Positions 36,664 to 49,084 of a DNA stretch of 64,000 nucleotides are shown here, piece by piece. Positions within the stretch are counted from its first letter, which is position 1. Each line of letters opens with the position of its first letter. The stretch comes from Ophiura sarsii (taxonomy: Eukaryota > Echinodermata > Ophiuroidea > Amphilepidida > Ophiuridae): assembly GCA_035610835.1 (NCBI GenBank), contig CM069441.1:99008180-99072179 (forward strand), given 5' to 3'. The notes under the pieces are model-generated. The model was not told where the DNA came from, ran no database searches, and saw only the letters and a list, made by a program, of their open reading frames with translations. A program made the translations under genes and the position numbers.

Positions 36664-39600
36664 CTGAAAGAAACAAATATAAACAAGATACATTTCAGTT
36701 TCAGTTAAACAATTTTCAGTTGAACAGTTGAAACACTAGCGTTAATCTTATATTGATAATACAAAAGTATAAGCTATTGTTCCAAGAGCTCTGAAGGGTC
36801 GATCAATCGGTTCACTCATGCCGCTCAGAGTACTTACAAGACAGATAAACAGGCAGGAGCATGTTCTATTGTATGAATGTCACCAAATACCTATGCCATG
36901 AGACATTGCATCGTCCACCTGCCTCATCTATGCAAGCCATGAGGCGGTCCATGAGGTCTTAGTATTTATAAAAACCACGATTCATACCTGTTCCCTTTTT
37001 GTATTGTGCTTCCGGGGCATAGCCAGTATGTCCCCCAAACTTTCGATTGTGTTCCGATATTATTGCTTTATACGGATCCCGAATAATGACTACGGAGCCT
37101 GCATATGCCCGTATGTGATCCTCGTCAAATCGATGTGTTTTCACGACAACAGTTGTGCCTTTTGTCCACAGTTCTCGCTCTCCTCGGAAACCTGTAATTC
37201 AATATATAGAGTATAATGTTTTTAAAGTGTTAAAAAGTAACTTAATATGTATTCTTAAACAGGTAAGAAAGTGTAAGCAATCTCATTGGTTCTCAGAGAT
37301 ATCGGCGACATCTATAGATGAGACAACTTTAAACACGGGAGGTGGAGGTGGGGCTTACGTCTTAAAAGTGCGCCCGACCTTTACAATGCGTGGTTTTCCC
37401 CCATAACGCGCACTTCTGCAGTGCGTCTTTAGCGCCTTTCCTGCGTTTACGCCGGCGCCGCGACGCTTACGCATGGTTAACTCATCGCATGTGATTGGAT
37501 GGAATGTTTGTGGGTTATTCGATCCTAGCAGGGGTAAAAATTGTCAAATGTGGACAAAAACATATACTTATTTCTTTGATAATGTCTAAAGTATGATTGT
37601 TTAAGAATGAGAATAAAGGTATTGTTTTAAGACCGTACCCGTGTTATATTGTCTGACATAAATGCGTTCGATAGTATTATTTTTTGCGTAGAACAACTCC
37701 GCCTGCGGCGTCGTTGTTCTACTTAAAATAATACTATCGTCTGCATTTATGTCAGACAATATAACACGGGTACGGTCTAAAAAAACACCTTTATTCTCTA
37801 AATATATACGCATATGTATACTCTAACAATATAGTTCTAACTTCTAACCTCTTTAATTTGAGATGTATTCGCGAAGATCGGCTAACAATTTAAGAATGCT
37901 ACACCGAAAAGAATAAGACAAAAGTCCAATTTTCATTTTCGCACAGGATAGGGTGACAGGTATATGTATGGCCTGTATTGAATCATCCACGATCCTTACT
38001 ATCGTGAGTTCTTCTACAAGTTGATAAACAATCTGCCTTTTGCTACACCGAGGTTGCGTGTAGAAGAACCAAAATGCTAAATGACTTTGTTTTGGTTTTA
38101 TCTTTGTTAATATTCAGTCAATATTCACGTGCAATGTCTCAAATTAAAGAGAGGACATTTCTTTTAAATTGTACGATTTGCTGTTTTACCAGGACCTAGA
38201 GTTCTTATTACAATTTTAGGTTGTGAAAACACTTTCAATTTTCGAGAGAATGTCATTGTAATGATTGAGATAGATAAATGAAAATAAATGTGTCATGCTG
38301 TGCCCTGCTTAGTTTTGATAGTGTGCTTATTGCCTTAATTTGTTTCTATTTTAACTTTCAAACAACTGTGTTGGACAAACATAAAAAAAGGAAAAAAACC
38401 AAAACCAAAACAAACACTGGCAATGAAACAAGCAAATACAAACAAAAAGGAACAAAATAGGAGACAGAAAAACAAAGTTAAGAAAATAAAATGAGAGATC
38501 AAGATCGATAGAAGGTAAGATAGAGGAAAGGAGAAATAGAAGTAAATAAATATTGCAAACAAAAAATTACAGACGAATACACAACCAAACAAACCTTTCT
38601 TGAATAGATCCCCATCATCATAATAACTACCGGTGTAAATGCCAGTGGCTCTTTCAATTAGATAACGCACCCAGGTGTTGCCAGACCCCGGGAAACTAGC
38701 TAATGCTATTAAAGGGAATGTTCCGCTGGGCTTCAACTGAATATTTTCAGTACACCGCTTATCTGAAATTGAGAAGAAATTGACAGAACATTATTAAAAT
38801 AAATGGACGTTATTATAATTTGTTATGCCATAAGTCACGAAAATACTTCGTGACATTAAATGCTCACGATATATAATAAAGCAACGTCTAAAGAATAAGT
38901 TGGACATAATGTTAATTTGAAATTAAAGCAGACGGATTCTTAATTTAAGACTTGGCAATTTAGAGAACAGCGAGTAATCAATAGTGTGGATTTCCTTCCA
39001 GACATGCTGCAATAATAGCACGTATTTGCTGTTGAGGTTTGCAAGGATCGTCATTATACAATCAATGTATTACACGGGGCATCTTGCATTCAATTACAAT
39101 GTCAATACTTCTGATGTGATGTATAGACTAAGAAAATGATCGACCGTCATTCCAGTAGGGGTATATAGTTCTTTTTCTTGTCTGGTACATGAACATAATT
39201 TCTAAGATAATATGCATACTATAGCAATAAACAGAAGTAGGTGAGTGGTCGGACATTTGATATAAAAGGCCATCTTTACAAGCAGTAAATATCATGTGCT
39301 TAACTGTAAGAGAGATACAAAAATTATTACAAAAGACAGCCTTGAGAGTTCCTCCAAATGATTCAAATATAAAATTACGAAGACAATTGCGTTTCTTAAA
39401 TGTTCATTTAAGTCTTCCTGTCCTCATTGCCTGTAATTCTTTAAAATTAGCATGACAATATAAAGGTGAAATAACCGTGGTGTGAAAATAATTTTGAAAA
39501 GTTTATGAGAAAGTTAACGTCGCCATGAAAGTAATTATTTATACATTCTGAAAGTGAGTCTATAGGAAGCACTGCAAAACTATTACGCATGGTTAAAACG

Positions 39601-40583
39601 TATAAGTAACTTGTACGTAAGACGTATAAGTAACTTGTACGTAAGACTTATACAATAGGCGCCAATGTAATAATTTGCATAACCGTGCGTACAAATGGTA
39701 CAAGCAACCGTAAATATTTACTGAAACCAATGCAAATATTTCTATATCAATATGGAAATATTCGTATTGGATTAGTAGGATGTCGTATTGGATTAGTTCA
39801 CTTGTCATTGGTGCTTATACGTATGGTGTTGCAAGATATTACGCTGGCGACTTTCGTATAAGTCTAATGTACAAGTCACATATACGTACTAGTTTCGCAC
39901 TGCGGCCTTAAGTATATTTATTGTATTACCATTGTATGTATCTCATTTGTGATGAATAAAAACTGAACTGAATATGCAAAGCATGTCACATGACGAGATC
40001 TTACGTACACAAACATACGTTTGCCATCATTCAGATGTACACGTTTCTAACAATACGTCATCCGCGCACTATTTTAAAAGTTTAATTCAAATCGTTCGCC
40101 TGGGGCTTAACCCTGTCAGCTACTAGGTGATGGTAAATGTGTTATGACAAATTAGCGAGTTGTATAATCTCTAAAGTTAGCATGAACATATAAAGCTGAA
40201 ATAACCGTGCCGTGAAAATAATTTTGAAAAATTAATGAGAAAGTTAATGTTGCCATGAAAGTAATTCTTTATACATTCACCGTGAAAGTGAGTCTATAGG
40301 AATCACTGCAAAACTAATACGCATGGTTCAAACGTATAAGTTACTTGTACGTTTGACTTATACAATAGGCGCCAATGTAATAATTTGCATAACCATGCGT
40401 ATAAATGGTACAAACAACCGTAAATATTTACTGAAACCAATGCAAATATTTCTATATCAATATGGAAATATTTGTATTGGATTAGTAAGATGTCGTATTG
40501 GATTAGTTCACTTTTCATTGGTGCTTGTACGTATGGTGTTGCAAGATATTACGCTGGCGACTTTCGTATAAGCCTAATGTACA

Positions 40584-40627
<44 letters not shown>

Positions 40628-43600
40628 GTATGACCCATGATACGTACTAGTTTCGCACTGCGGCCTTAAGTATATTTATTGTATTACCATTGTATGTATC
40701 TCATTTGTGGTGAATGAAAACTGAACTGAATAATATGGGAAGCAAGGCACGTGACGAGATCTTAACATACGTTTGCCATCATTCAGGTGTACACGTTTCT
40801 AACAATACTTCATCCGCGCACTATTTTAAAAGTTTAATACAAATCGTTCGCCTGGGGCTTAGCCCTGTCAGCTACTAGGTGATGGTAAATGTGTAATGAC
40901 AAATTAGCGAGTCATATGTTCTTTATTTCTATATGTTATCGAACAACATATTAATTGGGATTTTTATGGAATTTTTAATTGGGATTTTTAGTGGATTTTT
41001 TAATAGGGATTTTGATTGGAATTTTTAATTGGGATTTTTATTGGAATTTTTATTGGGATTGTAAAAATGTCTATTAGCAAATATTGGTGCGACTTGTGTC
41101 AATAACTGATCTTTTGAAATGCTTAAGCAATATGAATAATTCACACTACTGTTCTTTTCTTGATTCTTATGATGAACGCATTCGTGTTTTGTTTCAGGTA
41201 TTAATGACATTATAATGTAGGCTATATGCTTATTTGAACAGTAAATAATAAATGATATAGATATTCACCACACATTCAATTTGTCACATGTCTTGCAATA
41301 AGCTCGGTAACCAATGCGAATCGGAACTATTAAAATGCCTACTCATTTCTTATTAAGCATAAACTTCCCTTTAAAACATCACATAGAAATTGAATCAAAG
41401 GCGAATACAGGGAGTTTATAATACCTGTAATATCAAACAGAAATATCTGCGCTTTCGTTTTTTAACAGGTGCGGTCCGAGTATTATCAAATATTGAGACA
41501 CCCAGTAAACTAATCCATCCGTATATCAAAAACAAACCACCCTCGGGATTATCTCTTCCAACCGTGAAATCTAGGTCAACGAAAAGTGCATCATTATGTG
41601 AAGACAACAAACATGTATGTGTGACGTTACACTATGAAATTAATCCGACGGATGATCATTAATATGATACTAAATATCATGTGTCTTAATGTTTCAAAAT
41701 ACTTTTTTTCTTCTAGTTCGGATGATCAAAACATTACGGAGCTCGTGTGAAACGCACGCACAAAATTAGGGCTCATAGCGCCACGTGATATTGGGCTACA
41801 TTTAACACAAAAAGTCCCTGACATGGCGCTTTGGTGTTGGTTTATCCAAAATCAATAATCGATACCAAAAATCCGAGATATGAGCAAATTTGTTCTCCGT
41901 AGTGTGTTACTTATGATTATGATGATTTTAATAACAATGACTAACAACAACATTAGTTTCCTATGGGATATCATTGATTTGTATTGTCCACTGTGTGCTA
42001 TCTCAACCAGTCAGGTATCTGGATAAACAGGTAACAGGCATCGACACGAGTCTGTACACACATATGTTCACTGCGTAATCACACACTAAGCAATGATATC
42101 CCACAGAAACTCAATTTTAGTGCTATTTTGTCATTGGTAGTTGTGGTCATTGAAACAATCATAACATCATGAATGAAGTATCAAAGTACGGAGAAGAAAT
42201 TTACTCATTTAATGTATATCTCAGATGTTTGGAATCGATTATTGATTTTGGATTAGCGCGCCAACATCAAAGCACCTGGCCAGGGACTTTATGTGTTATG
42301 TGTATGTCTGTTTGCCGTGCGATTATGTTGAAACACCTGTCACTGACCAGTTCGCGCAATTCAAACTACCTTTTTTGTCCGATTCAAGAGAAACTCAGCA
42401 TTTGACATTATCATCATTATCGTTTCTGCTGCAAGTAAACATGAGTGGGCCTGTCATCTTCTTAAATAGCAACATTGGGACTTCTTGCGCCTAGCAATCT
42501 AACTCAAAATTGAAATGCAATTATTCACAGATTGTCAGATTCAACGTCGTTACATATATTGATGAACAAATTGAACCCGTCAACCCTCCCACAGGTATCT
42601 ATTCTATATAGAACAAACAACGATGTACCAAACATACACAGTCTGGCTATTGAACTATTCTTTAATTTCCCAACTTTAATCACGATCATTCCGGGTTTTG
42701 TTACGAGAATATGGATATCGACTAAAATGTCAAATTGTGCAGATTTTGAAGATGCTATTCCTGTAACATAATATAGAAACTAATTATAGACAGCTGAAGG
42801 CATTGCCGGACTTAAAACAAAATAAATCTTTCCTGTCTTGTCTGATGTTCAATCGTTGTATTGACCATCAAGCAACGGATATCTTGTTTTGTCTTTCTTT
42901 AAGTACACAAGCGCAACTAAAATACCGCATTGCTACTTTTGTCAAAATTAGGAATTATTGGACGTAAAAACTGATGATTTTTAACATGTACCTTTTTTGA
43001 AGACATTTCTAAATATATATGACATATTACGATTCCATATCTCGTTCAAATAACGTATAACATCTGGAGAAAGACCAACTAAGAGTAACGCATCAAGTAT
43101 TAATATACGGGTGAGCGCATTATGCCGATACAAGAGCGAACTTGAACAATGTAAATATAACAACTAGACGGTAAAACTGCCGTAAGAGACCCACTATGCA
43201 AATATAGTAAGCTTCAACCAACTTCCCAAATAGAAAATCAAGGACATGAGCTGGTTAGAGAATAGAACGTTTTCAATAATATACGCAAACTGTCTATTAT
43301 TAGTTATTATTTTTATATGGGCTTTCCAAACGGTACAATAAAAGTGCGTATTTAATGTTGTGCACAAAGTTCCCGGATGTGCGTCCAATATTCAAAAAAT
43401 ATTGCCGTCCAATATTTTTGTGCTGCGCAGAAGATGTGCGCGTGAGTATATATATATGCGCAGAGAATGTCAGTTCGGGCTTATTTAGTTTTTTTTATCA
43501 AAACAGTCTGTTATATAAATAATAATAATATTATTGAATGTCTTATTTTCGGGTGATACAAGAATATATTGCACTCACTATAAAAATATTGAACTCGTCT

Positions 43601-45536
43601 CCAACTCGTGCAATATTTTTATAGCTCGTGCAATATATTCTTGTATCACCCTCAAAGCCATTACATATTATATAAATACTCCTGTTAGTTCTCGTGCAAA
43701 TCAGAAGCAATACATGAAGTATAAGGTACCTCATACGCTCTTAAGTCTTTTACATGTATATATTCCAAATATAAAAAAGGCCGTTTGCAGTTTGATTTTA
43801 AGATTTCTCCACAAAGTTACTTGTCTTTTGTCCGTCACGTGCATATCCTATGTGAATTTTGCTTAGACATCTTAGAGGCGCCAAAATATACAATTATATT
43901 TTGGTAGGACTCGTTGATCACTAAAATACAATGTTTGCCATAGTTTGACAATTAAGTGATGATTAATAAATACAGGAATCGACAAATCCATTGTAATTTA
44001 CGAATCTCCTTGAAAATCATACTATAGATGCAATTTACTACTTATAAAAATGATTGCTTTTTTGGAGTAATTTTTACCCATGGATGATCGAATGCAGAAC
44101 ACTTGGGCGAACACTCTCTTCCGTCATGTCATTTTCATTGTAATGGCTTTTCCCGGATCAATGTTTTTTTGTTGACTAAAAGGATCTTTCACGAATACAT
44201 AAAAAAGTGAATTACATTGATTGAAAAAGTCTATATGGAAGTAATTACATTAGTCTAAAATTGAGACAAATAAGAACGTAACAAACCTTCAATGGTCGTT
44301 TGATATACAGACAGAAACGATTCTCCCCCGCAATAGAATTCGTTGGCACCACTGCAAGGCACGTTGCATTTATCAGATGGGACCGTGTCACGAAGAGTAA
44401 AAGCGTGCTGCAGAAAACCACAGTGACACTCACGACCACGTCCAAGCGCTGCCATAGGAAATTGCTGAAAAAGAGGGGGAAACCAAATACATGGATGAGA
44501 ATTCACAATAACGTTCTATTCATTGTATTTGAATATTTTTTGTTGTTGGAATTTCTGTAGTTAAGGATTGGCATGTCGTTTTGTTTACCAATACCACTCC
44601 AAGTACCCTTGGAGCTGCAATCTTCGAATGCCTTTTTAATACTGTATCAAAAGTCAACTTATAAACGTCAAGGCTCTAACCGACATTTTGGTAATTTTAA
44701 GAATTTTAGTTCACCAAAAACATATGAAAACAAAATAAAATTGACTGGAAGTGAGGTTTTTAAACATTTTAATCTTTTAAAACTTTGTTATAGAATGTTA
44801 AAACCTTACAAATGTTAATTTTAAAAAACACATCATCTTCAAAACACCTGAAACGTCAGTTAAAACTTTGAAGGTCTAAGGTGACGCTTAGACCCAGACT
44901 AGACTTTTTCAATGTTTTTGCACGGTAATAATCAATGTTCATGGTAGCATTTTGTGAGGCTTGACACATGGTATACCTATTAAGCATATATACGGTAAAA
45001 CATGAGGCCGTGATGTAAATGCGATTATAGAATATTGTTACTTCAAACAAGACAGATAGCATTATAATGATAGAGTAATTGTCAATTGCATATTATATTA
45101 AAGAATCTACTTGGTGATATTATCAGGTGTGAAGCTATTGAACAATATTGTGATGTTACATAGCTTCACGTTTAAATTGACACCAATAAAGATATGGTCC
45201 GGTAGGCGAGGAGGAAGTGGTCAAAAATAAATAAAGAGCCAAAGTTTAGAGTTCATTTTCAGAGTGCCGAAAACACAGGTTGCATTAGCATCTTGTCTAT
45301 TGAATTACGATAGGCATTCTTTTAAATTGATGATGATGATGATGATGATTATAACAAATTGTTTATTACCTTTTGCATGCATATATTAACGCATTTCGTA
45401 ACGGTCATCGTATTCTCGACCAGGGTGTATCCGTTGCTGAAAATCTGTGTACCTCCATCTGGTCTGACTGCACATGCGCGGAAACCTTCTGCTATCCCAC
45501 TAGGTACTTTGCTGCTACTTGCATCCCAAACTTTCA
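36296..45536 (-). CDS. WSC-domain sulfotransferase (WSCD1/2-like), C-terminal five exons
   Basis: Seen: five minus-strand exons with GT-AG borders and matching phases give an uninterrupted 360-residue C-terminal protein ending at a TGA at 36,296-36,298. Residues 21-100 carry eight cysteines spaced as in a WSC domain. Residues 131-360 form a sulfotransferase domain with FPGSGNTW (138-145, 5'-phosphosulfate loop), KTH (188-190), RDP with a later Ser (208-216, 3'-phosphate binding), YEDL (270-273) and GKFKRP (306-311). Known: vertebrate WSCD1 and WSCD2 are type II Golgi membrane proteins with WSC domains and a C-terminal sulfotransferase domain, reported to sulfate sialic acids using PAPS. Inferred: a Golgi carbohydrate sulfotransferase; the acceptor sugar is unknown here. 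Introns are 905, 5,524, 1,403 and 324 bp. The first exon needs one base from an upstream exon that I could not find, so the membrane anchor and start are missing. No canonical AATAAA was seen close downstream. Confidence 0.9.
36988..37191 (-). CDS. WSCD-like gene, exon encoding the PAPS 3'-phosphate site
   Basis: 204 nt, symmetric phase 1-1, with acceptor TGAATTACAG and donor ACAG|GTATGA. Residues 171-238 contain [11 protein letters not shown] and [17 protein letters not shown]. The Arg-Asp-Pro and the serine eight residues after the arginine are the family's 3'-phosphate-binding residues. The exon ends at [14 protein letters not shown], which joins in frame to the last exon. Confidence 0.93.
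37330..37500. other. CpG-rich patch in the same intron
   Basis: A GC-rich island in AT-rich sequence: GGAGGTGGAGGTGGGG, then GCGCACTTCTGCAGTGCG (a small palindrome) and CGCCGGCGCCGCGACGC. It is probably an old element; no coding signal. Confidence 0.5.
37609..37798. repeat. 190-bp near-perfect palindrome in an intron
   Basis: Arms of about 90 bp run from GAGAATAAAGG through GACCGTACCCGTGTTATATT and GATAGTATTATTTT to GTAGAACAAC. They meet at a centre that is itself palindromic (CGCCTGCGGCG). The mirror arm ends CCTTTATTCTC. Small bubbles interrupt it (GTTC/GTCT, TTGC/TTA). It lies in the 1,403-bp intron between the two PAPS-site exons, so the pre-mRNA would contain a very long stem. Confidence 0.92.
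38595..38762 (-). CDS. WSCD-like gene, exon encoding the PAPS 5'-phosphosulfate loop
   Basis: 168 nt, symmetric phase 1-1, with acceptor CAATTTCAG and donor AAAG|GTTTGT. It starts with a short linker and a lone cysteine, then [20 protein letters not shown]. This is the strand-loop-helix that binds the 5'-phosphosulfate of PAPS, and the Pro-Gly-Ser-Gly-x-Thr core is intact. It ends in the acidic, tyrosine-rich [15 protein letters not shown] stretch typical of the WSCD branch. It lies 126 bp left of the point where homology with window base 1 starts, so a second copy is expected just outside the window. Confidence 0.93.
39569..39905. mobile_element. Hairpin MITE, family A
   Basis: Copy-2 counterpart of 685-1,460 without the nested element, so it serves as the empty-site reference. 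Confidence 0.8.
40303..40663. mobile_element. Hairpin MITE, family A
   Basis: Copy-2 counterpart of 1,857-2,190, lengthened by an expanded (TA)n run in the right arm. Confidence 0.8.
40943..41061. repeat. Short degenerate tandem repeat, copy 2
   Basis: Counterpart of 2,461-2,590. GGGATTTTTATTGGAATTTTT replaces the GGCATTTTT pair of copy 1, a small unit-level difference. Confidence 0.8.
41062..43550. other. No further exon seen in the 5.5-kb intron
   Basis: Intron of the WSCD-like gene between 38,763 and 44,286. A stretch near 41,416-41,610 on the minus strand has an acceptor, a donor and a hydrophobic segment. Its phases (1 in, 0 out) cannot join the flanking exons. Confidence 0.6.
43551..43651. 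repeat. 101-bp near-perfect palindrome, copy 2
   Basis: Same as 5,069-5,169, with no base changes noticed, inside the 5,524-bp intron of the WSCD-like gene. Confidence 0.9.
44287..44464 (-). CDS. WSCD-like gene, exon encoding second half of the WSC domain
   Basis: 178 nt, phase 0 in and phase 1 out. The acceptor is CCCCCTCTTTTTCAG and the donor is GAAG|GTTTGT. The exon encodes 59 residues. [11 protein letters not shown] followed by CNVPC, YCGG and FLSVY is the canonical second half of a WSC domain, with cysteines at protein positions 68, 70, 88, 92 and 100. Joined to the preceding exon it reads CxxxC, seven residues, then the RECHCG block, which is the usual spacing. The duplicate at 5,793-5,969 lacks one base and has one synonymous change in an Arg codon. 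Confidence 0.9.
45370..45536 (-). CDS. WSCD-like gene, exon encoding first half of the WSC domain
   Basis: 167 nt. The acceptor is a good pyrimidine tract ending TTGCAG and the donor is AAG|GTAATA. The exon starts in phase 1 and ends in phase 0, giving 55 full codons. Cysteines at residues 21, 48 and 52 and the string MTVTKC (43-48) match the first half of a WSC domain. The 20 residues before the first cysteine look like a linker. The copy at 6,871-7,038 is identical except for one inserted base. Confidence 0.85.
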
Positions 45537-48500
45537 CTGCAAGATACAAGAGGGACTAATTTGGTTAGATATGATTCAACGTGCAATGTTTGGAAAGTCA
45601 TTTTATTGGTCCAAAAAGATACTGGGAATCATATTTTATCGATTAATAAACAACGAAAAAGAGGTGCGTGTGGGTGACTTTTAAAATGCCAACATTATTC
45701 TTTAGGTAGCTCTAAATGGGTATGCCACAGACTGGCATACAGGTCATTATCATCTGGAAGGACCTGCCCTTTACCAAAGTAAACATTATAATAATTCCGC
45801 ATACATTTTCATGGAATATGGGACATAATCGTTGTTCAAACTGTGAACAAAAATAATGGAATAATAATTATTGTCTGAGTAGATATTATTTGTAAGGATA
45901 CAAGACACGTGTGTTGCAATCAAAACAACAAATAGTAATCTAAATTTGTTCAGATGCCTTTAACATGTTTACATCTAAAAGCCGCGTGTGATAATTCTAA
46001 ACGAGATTCAGCGAAACACGGAAGATAAAACAATCTATTGTGATTATTTAACACTTTCGATCTAGTGGCAAATTTGCTAGAAAAATAAAACAAATTAAGG
46101 TCAAATGCCATATACCAACAGAATAAAATCACAACACGCTATAACAGCTAAATAACCAGACAGAACGATAACAAAAACCAGATTATGTGTAAGAGTGTCA
46201 TGAGACTTGAGTGTTTACATATCGTAGTATGATACATAAATAGATTCGAAAGAAGAAGTAAATTGGCATTTGTGACTGTGATAAAAATGCATTGTTTCAC
46301 ACGCCCAACAACTAAAACAAATGTTGGGCTATTAGGTATCTTTATAAAATTACTTAGACACCATGGTGACAATAAAGTAGTAAAATGAGAAAATATAGAA
46401 AAAGTATTTGTAGAAAATATATACAAATAGAGCTATGGATTATAGTCACTGTGTATTAAGGGTAAATGGGAATGAATTTATACGTTATACTAATTGACCA
46501 TGTAATACTCAACAATGCATGACACAAGAAAAAATATATTGATTAAAATCATCTAAACTAAACCAGACTTTTATTTTATGTCAATAATTTAAACTTGGGC
46601 ATAGACGCTTACAATATTTTAGGTCCTCCCGTTGTTTATAAAACAATATTTTCACATCAAGATATTTTGATATCAGAAGAATCCCCATATTTGTTTTCAT
46701 TATTTCTGTAAAATCTTAGGGGACAGAAATGTTCTAATATTTCAATCACTTAATTATCCATCTGTAACAGCACACGGTTAAATGCACCCATTTGAGTATA
46801 GCAACAAGTGAACAAGTTCTAGAATCTATTGTCAAGCCCTCATGTTGATGTAATTACAGCTACATGTGCTTATTTGGTTTTTTATTTATGGAAACAGATT
46901 TTTTATTTATGGAAACGGATGTATCTATGTAACAAACAACTCCAATGACGAGAAACAAATCAACTTTTGGGCGTTCGATAACAGAATTATTTATCAAAAA
47001 GCTTTAATATGCACTAGGGAATATCCCTATGAAAGAACGATGACGCTTAAAACACATCCCATGGAACCCCGAGGATCTAATGTACCATCAGTCGCCAAAA
47101 TGTGCACTAAACAACTTAAGAGCCCTCGGGAGAACACATCCAACATAACGTGCGAATAAAATGTCAAAAAGGCTGAAACAGCTCAGACGGCATTCTGTTA
47201 GGTAGTCTATCGCTTTTATAGCATTTCAAAAAACCATTATTGATTCGTACTCGCTTGATATTTCATGCCAATATGATTATTTATTGCGTTAGTTTTAGTT
47301 CAGTTGACAACACATTGTGAGAATGTTTTGAAAAGGATTTGCATTTTACCATATAACAGAAACCAACAACGCTAAATTCGAAGATATGTTCATATATTGA
47401 TCATTATAGCGCAGCTGAGGTCATGTTGGATTGCATTCAGGGAGGGTACTTTTTATTAGGCAAACTTTAGAGCTAACCAGAGGTAAAATGTGAATCTTTT
47501 TATTCAAAACTATTCATTCATAATGTCATGCCCTAAGATAATTGCCTTCTCCGCATAGTTCGCTTCATTACACCACCGTAACGTCAACTACATATGACGA
47601 CAGTGTACACTTTCCAGTACCGGCATCAACGTGCAAAACGTCATATGGTAATACAATTCTTTACGCGTACTTGGGTTCATTACAGGATTTCGGCAAGTGG
47701 CACATTCATAACCTTCAATGATTAAAGGTTCTAGGACAGATACAATGGGCTTTTGCTATCTTTTAATATCGACTCTATCTGTCCTATCACAGCAGAAACT
47801 GACCTTATATATAAGGCTGCACTACCGACCTGAAAGACATTGATAAAAATATCTTGGCTTATAAATACATTTGACGCGAATAGTGTGTCATGTTGACCTC
47901 TGCTATACTAAGTGGTAACTCCGGGTTTACTTATTACTATACGTTTAAACGAATAATCCAAACGAAACTAAACCTGCTATATCATGTATATGCTGACAAA
48001 TTGATGTTATATGACACGGATTTTGCTGTTGAACTTCCGTATACACACAACAACAACCTGATCATGCAGGTGATTAAGTGTAAAGGACTCGTAAAAGGAT
48101 CTTACGAATGCCTTATAATCATATATTAAACTATGAAAAGTATGTATAAAAATGGTGAAAAGTCATGAAACCACCTTCAAAATATCATTACAAGTATGTG
48201 GGTAAATACATTCGAGGAGCGCATGGGAGTGACGTTGTAAGCTGTCCCTTTAAGATGCTCATCTTATTAAGAAATCTAAAAAACGCGAACAAAATTATCC
48301 TCAAAATATTGAAATAATTTCGAAAATAGAGCTTATTTGGTCAGATATTTTACATATCACAGTATACCACAGGGCTTAGAGTTACCACCACTTGTATCAA
48401 AACGTACAAGACAGTCGCGAACAATTGCGTTATGGGAGATTTAAGGCACTCTAGGGAGCAGGTGTAGCATAGTCACTTTAATGCAGCCACAGTTATTATT

Positions 48501-49084
48501 TGTTTTGTAACTGCTGCTGCGGCATTGGCACGAGACAGATCGGTCAAGTTACGGTTTCGATCACGATATATTATACACAAATATAACGTGAGTGTCTTAG
48601 ATTTAGGCAGTAGATACCATATCAGCACGTTTAATTTGAAAGGCAATAATTACTATAAAGAGATGTTGATAAATTGCAATACCGTATAAGTCAGCCAATC
48701 TGATCAGTAGTCGTGAGAAAGATATCCAACTAAAACGCTGATTAAATATTCGGAATAATTCTGTAATAGCCGTCACACAGAATAGTTACCAAAATATAAT
48801 CATTCATAAGATTTGAAAGGAATTCCACAGTTATGCCAAATAATCCATTAAATATGCCCAGGTTGTTCCTTACATAAGGTGAATATTTTGGGCAGAGGTC
48901 GATTGTTGACTTATAATGTCGTTTGGTGTTGACGTTCAATGAACCAATAGTTAACGGTTAGGCAAAAAAAATGTTATGTTGTCCTCGACCGCCCGCTCGT
49001 CAGATTTAGGGCCGCTACGCTTTTTTTCCAGATTAAAAATAAATAAATATGGCATTGAATATTAAATCAAGTGTTTATAACGTA
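45537..49084. other. No gene seen (upstream of exon 45,370-45,536, copy 2)
   Basis: Counterpart of 7,039-10,578. It differs by scattered substitutions and small indels, including a local 22-bp duplication of a TTTTTTATTTATGGAAAC motif near 46,880-46,915. No exon could be supported. Confidence 0.5.

Larger units (their letters stand above)
39445..40912. repeat. Local tandem duplication of a MITE-bearing unit, copy 2
   Basis: Units at about 39,445-40,160 and 40,174-40,912 correspond to those at 557-2,440. The first unit lacks the 444-bp insertion. The second has a (TA)n run at about 40,589-40,625 that is only a few repeats long in copy 1. Confidence 0.85.

Noticed and set aside
45695..45800. 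Short minus-strand frame (GKGQVLPDDNDLYASLW) just upstream of the first WSC exon
   Set aside because: Both differences from copy 1 change amino acids and no splice pair gives the required phase 1.
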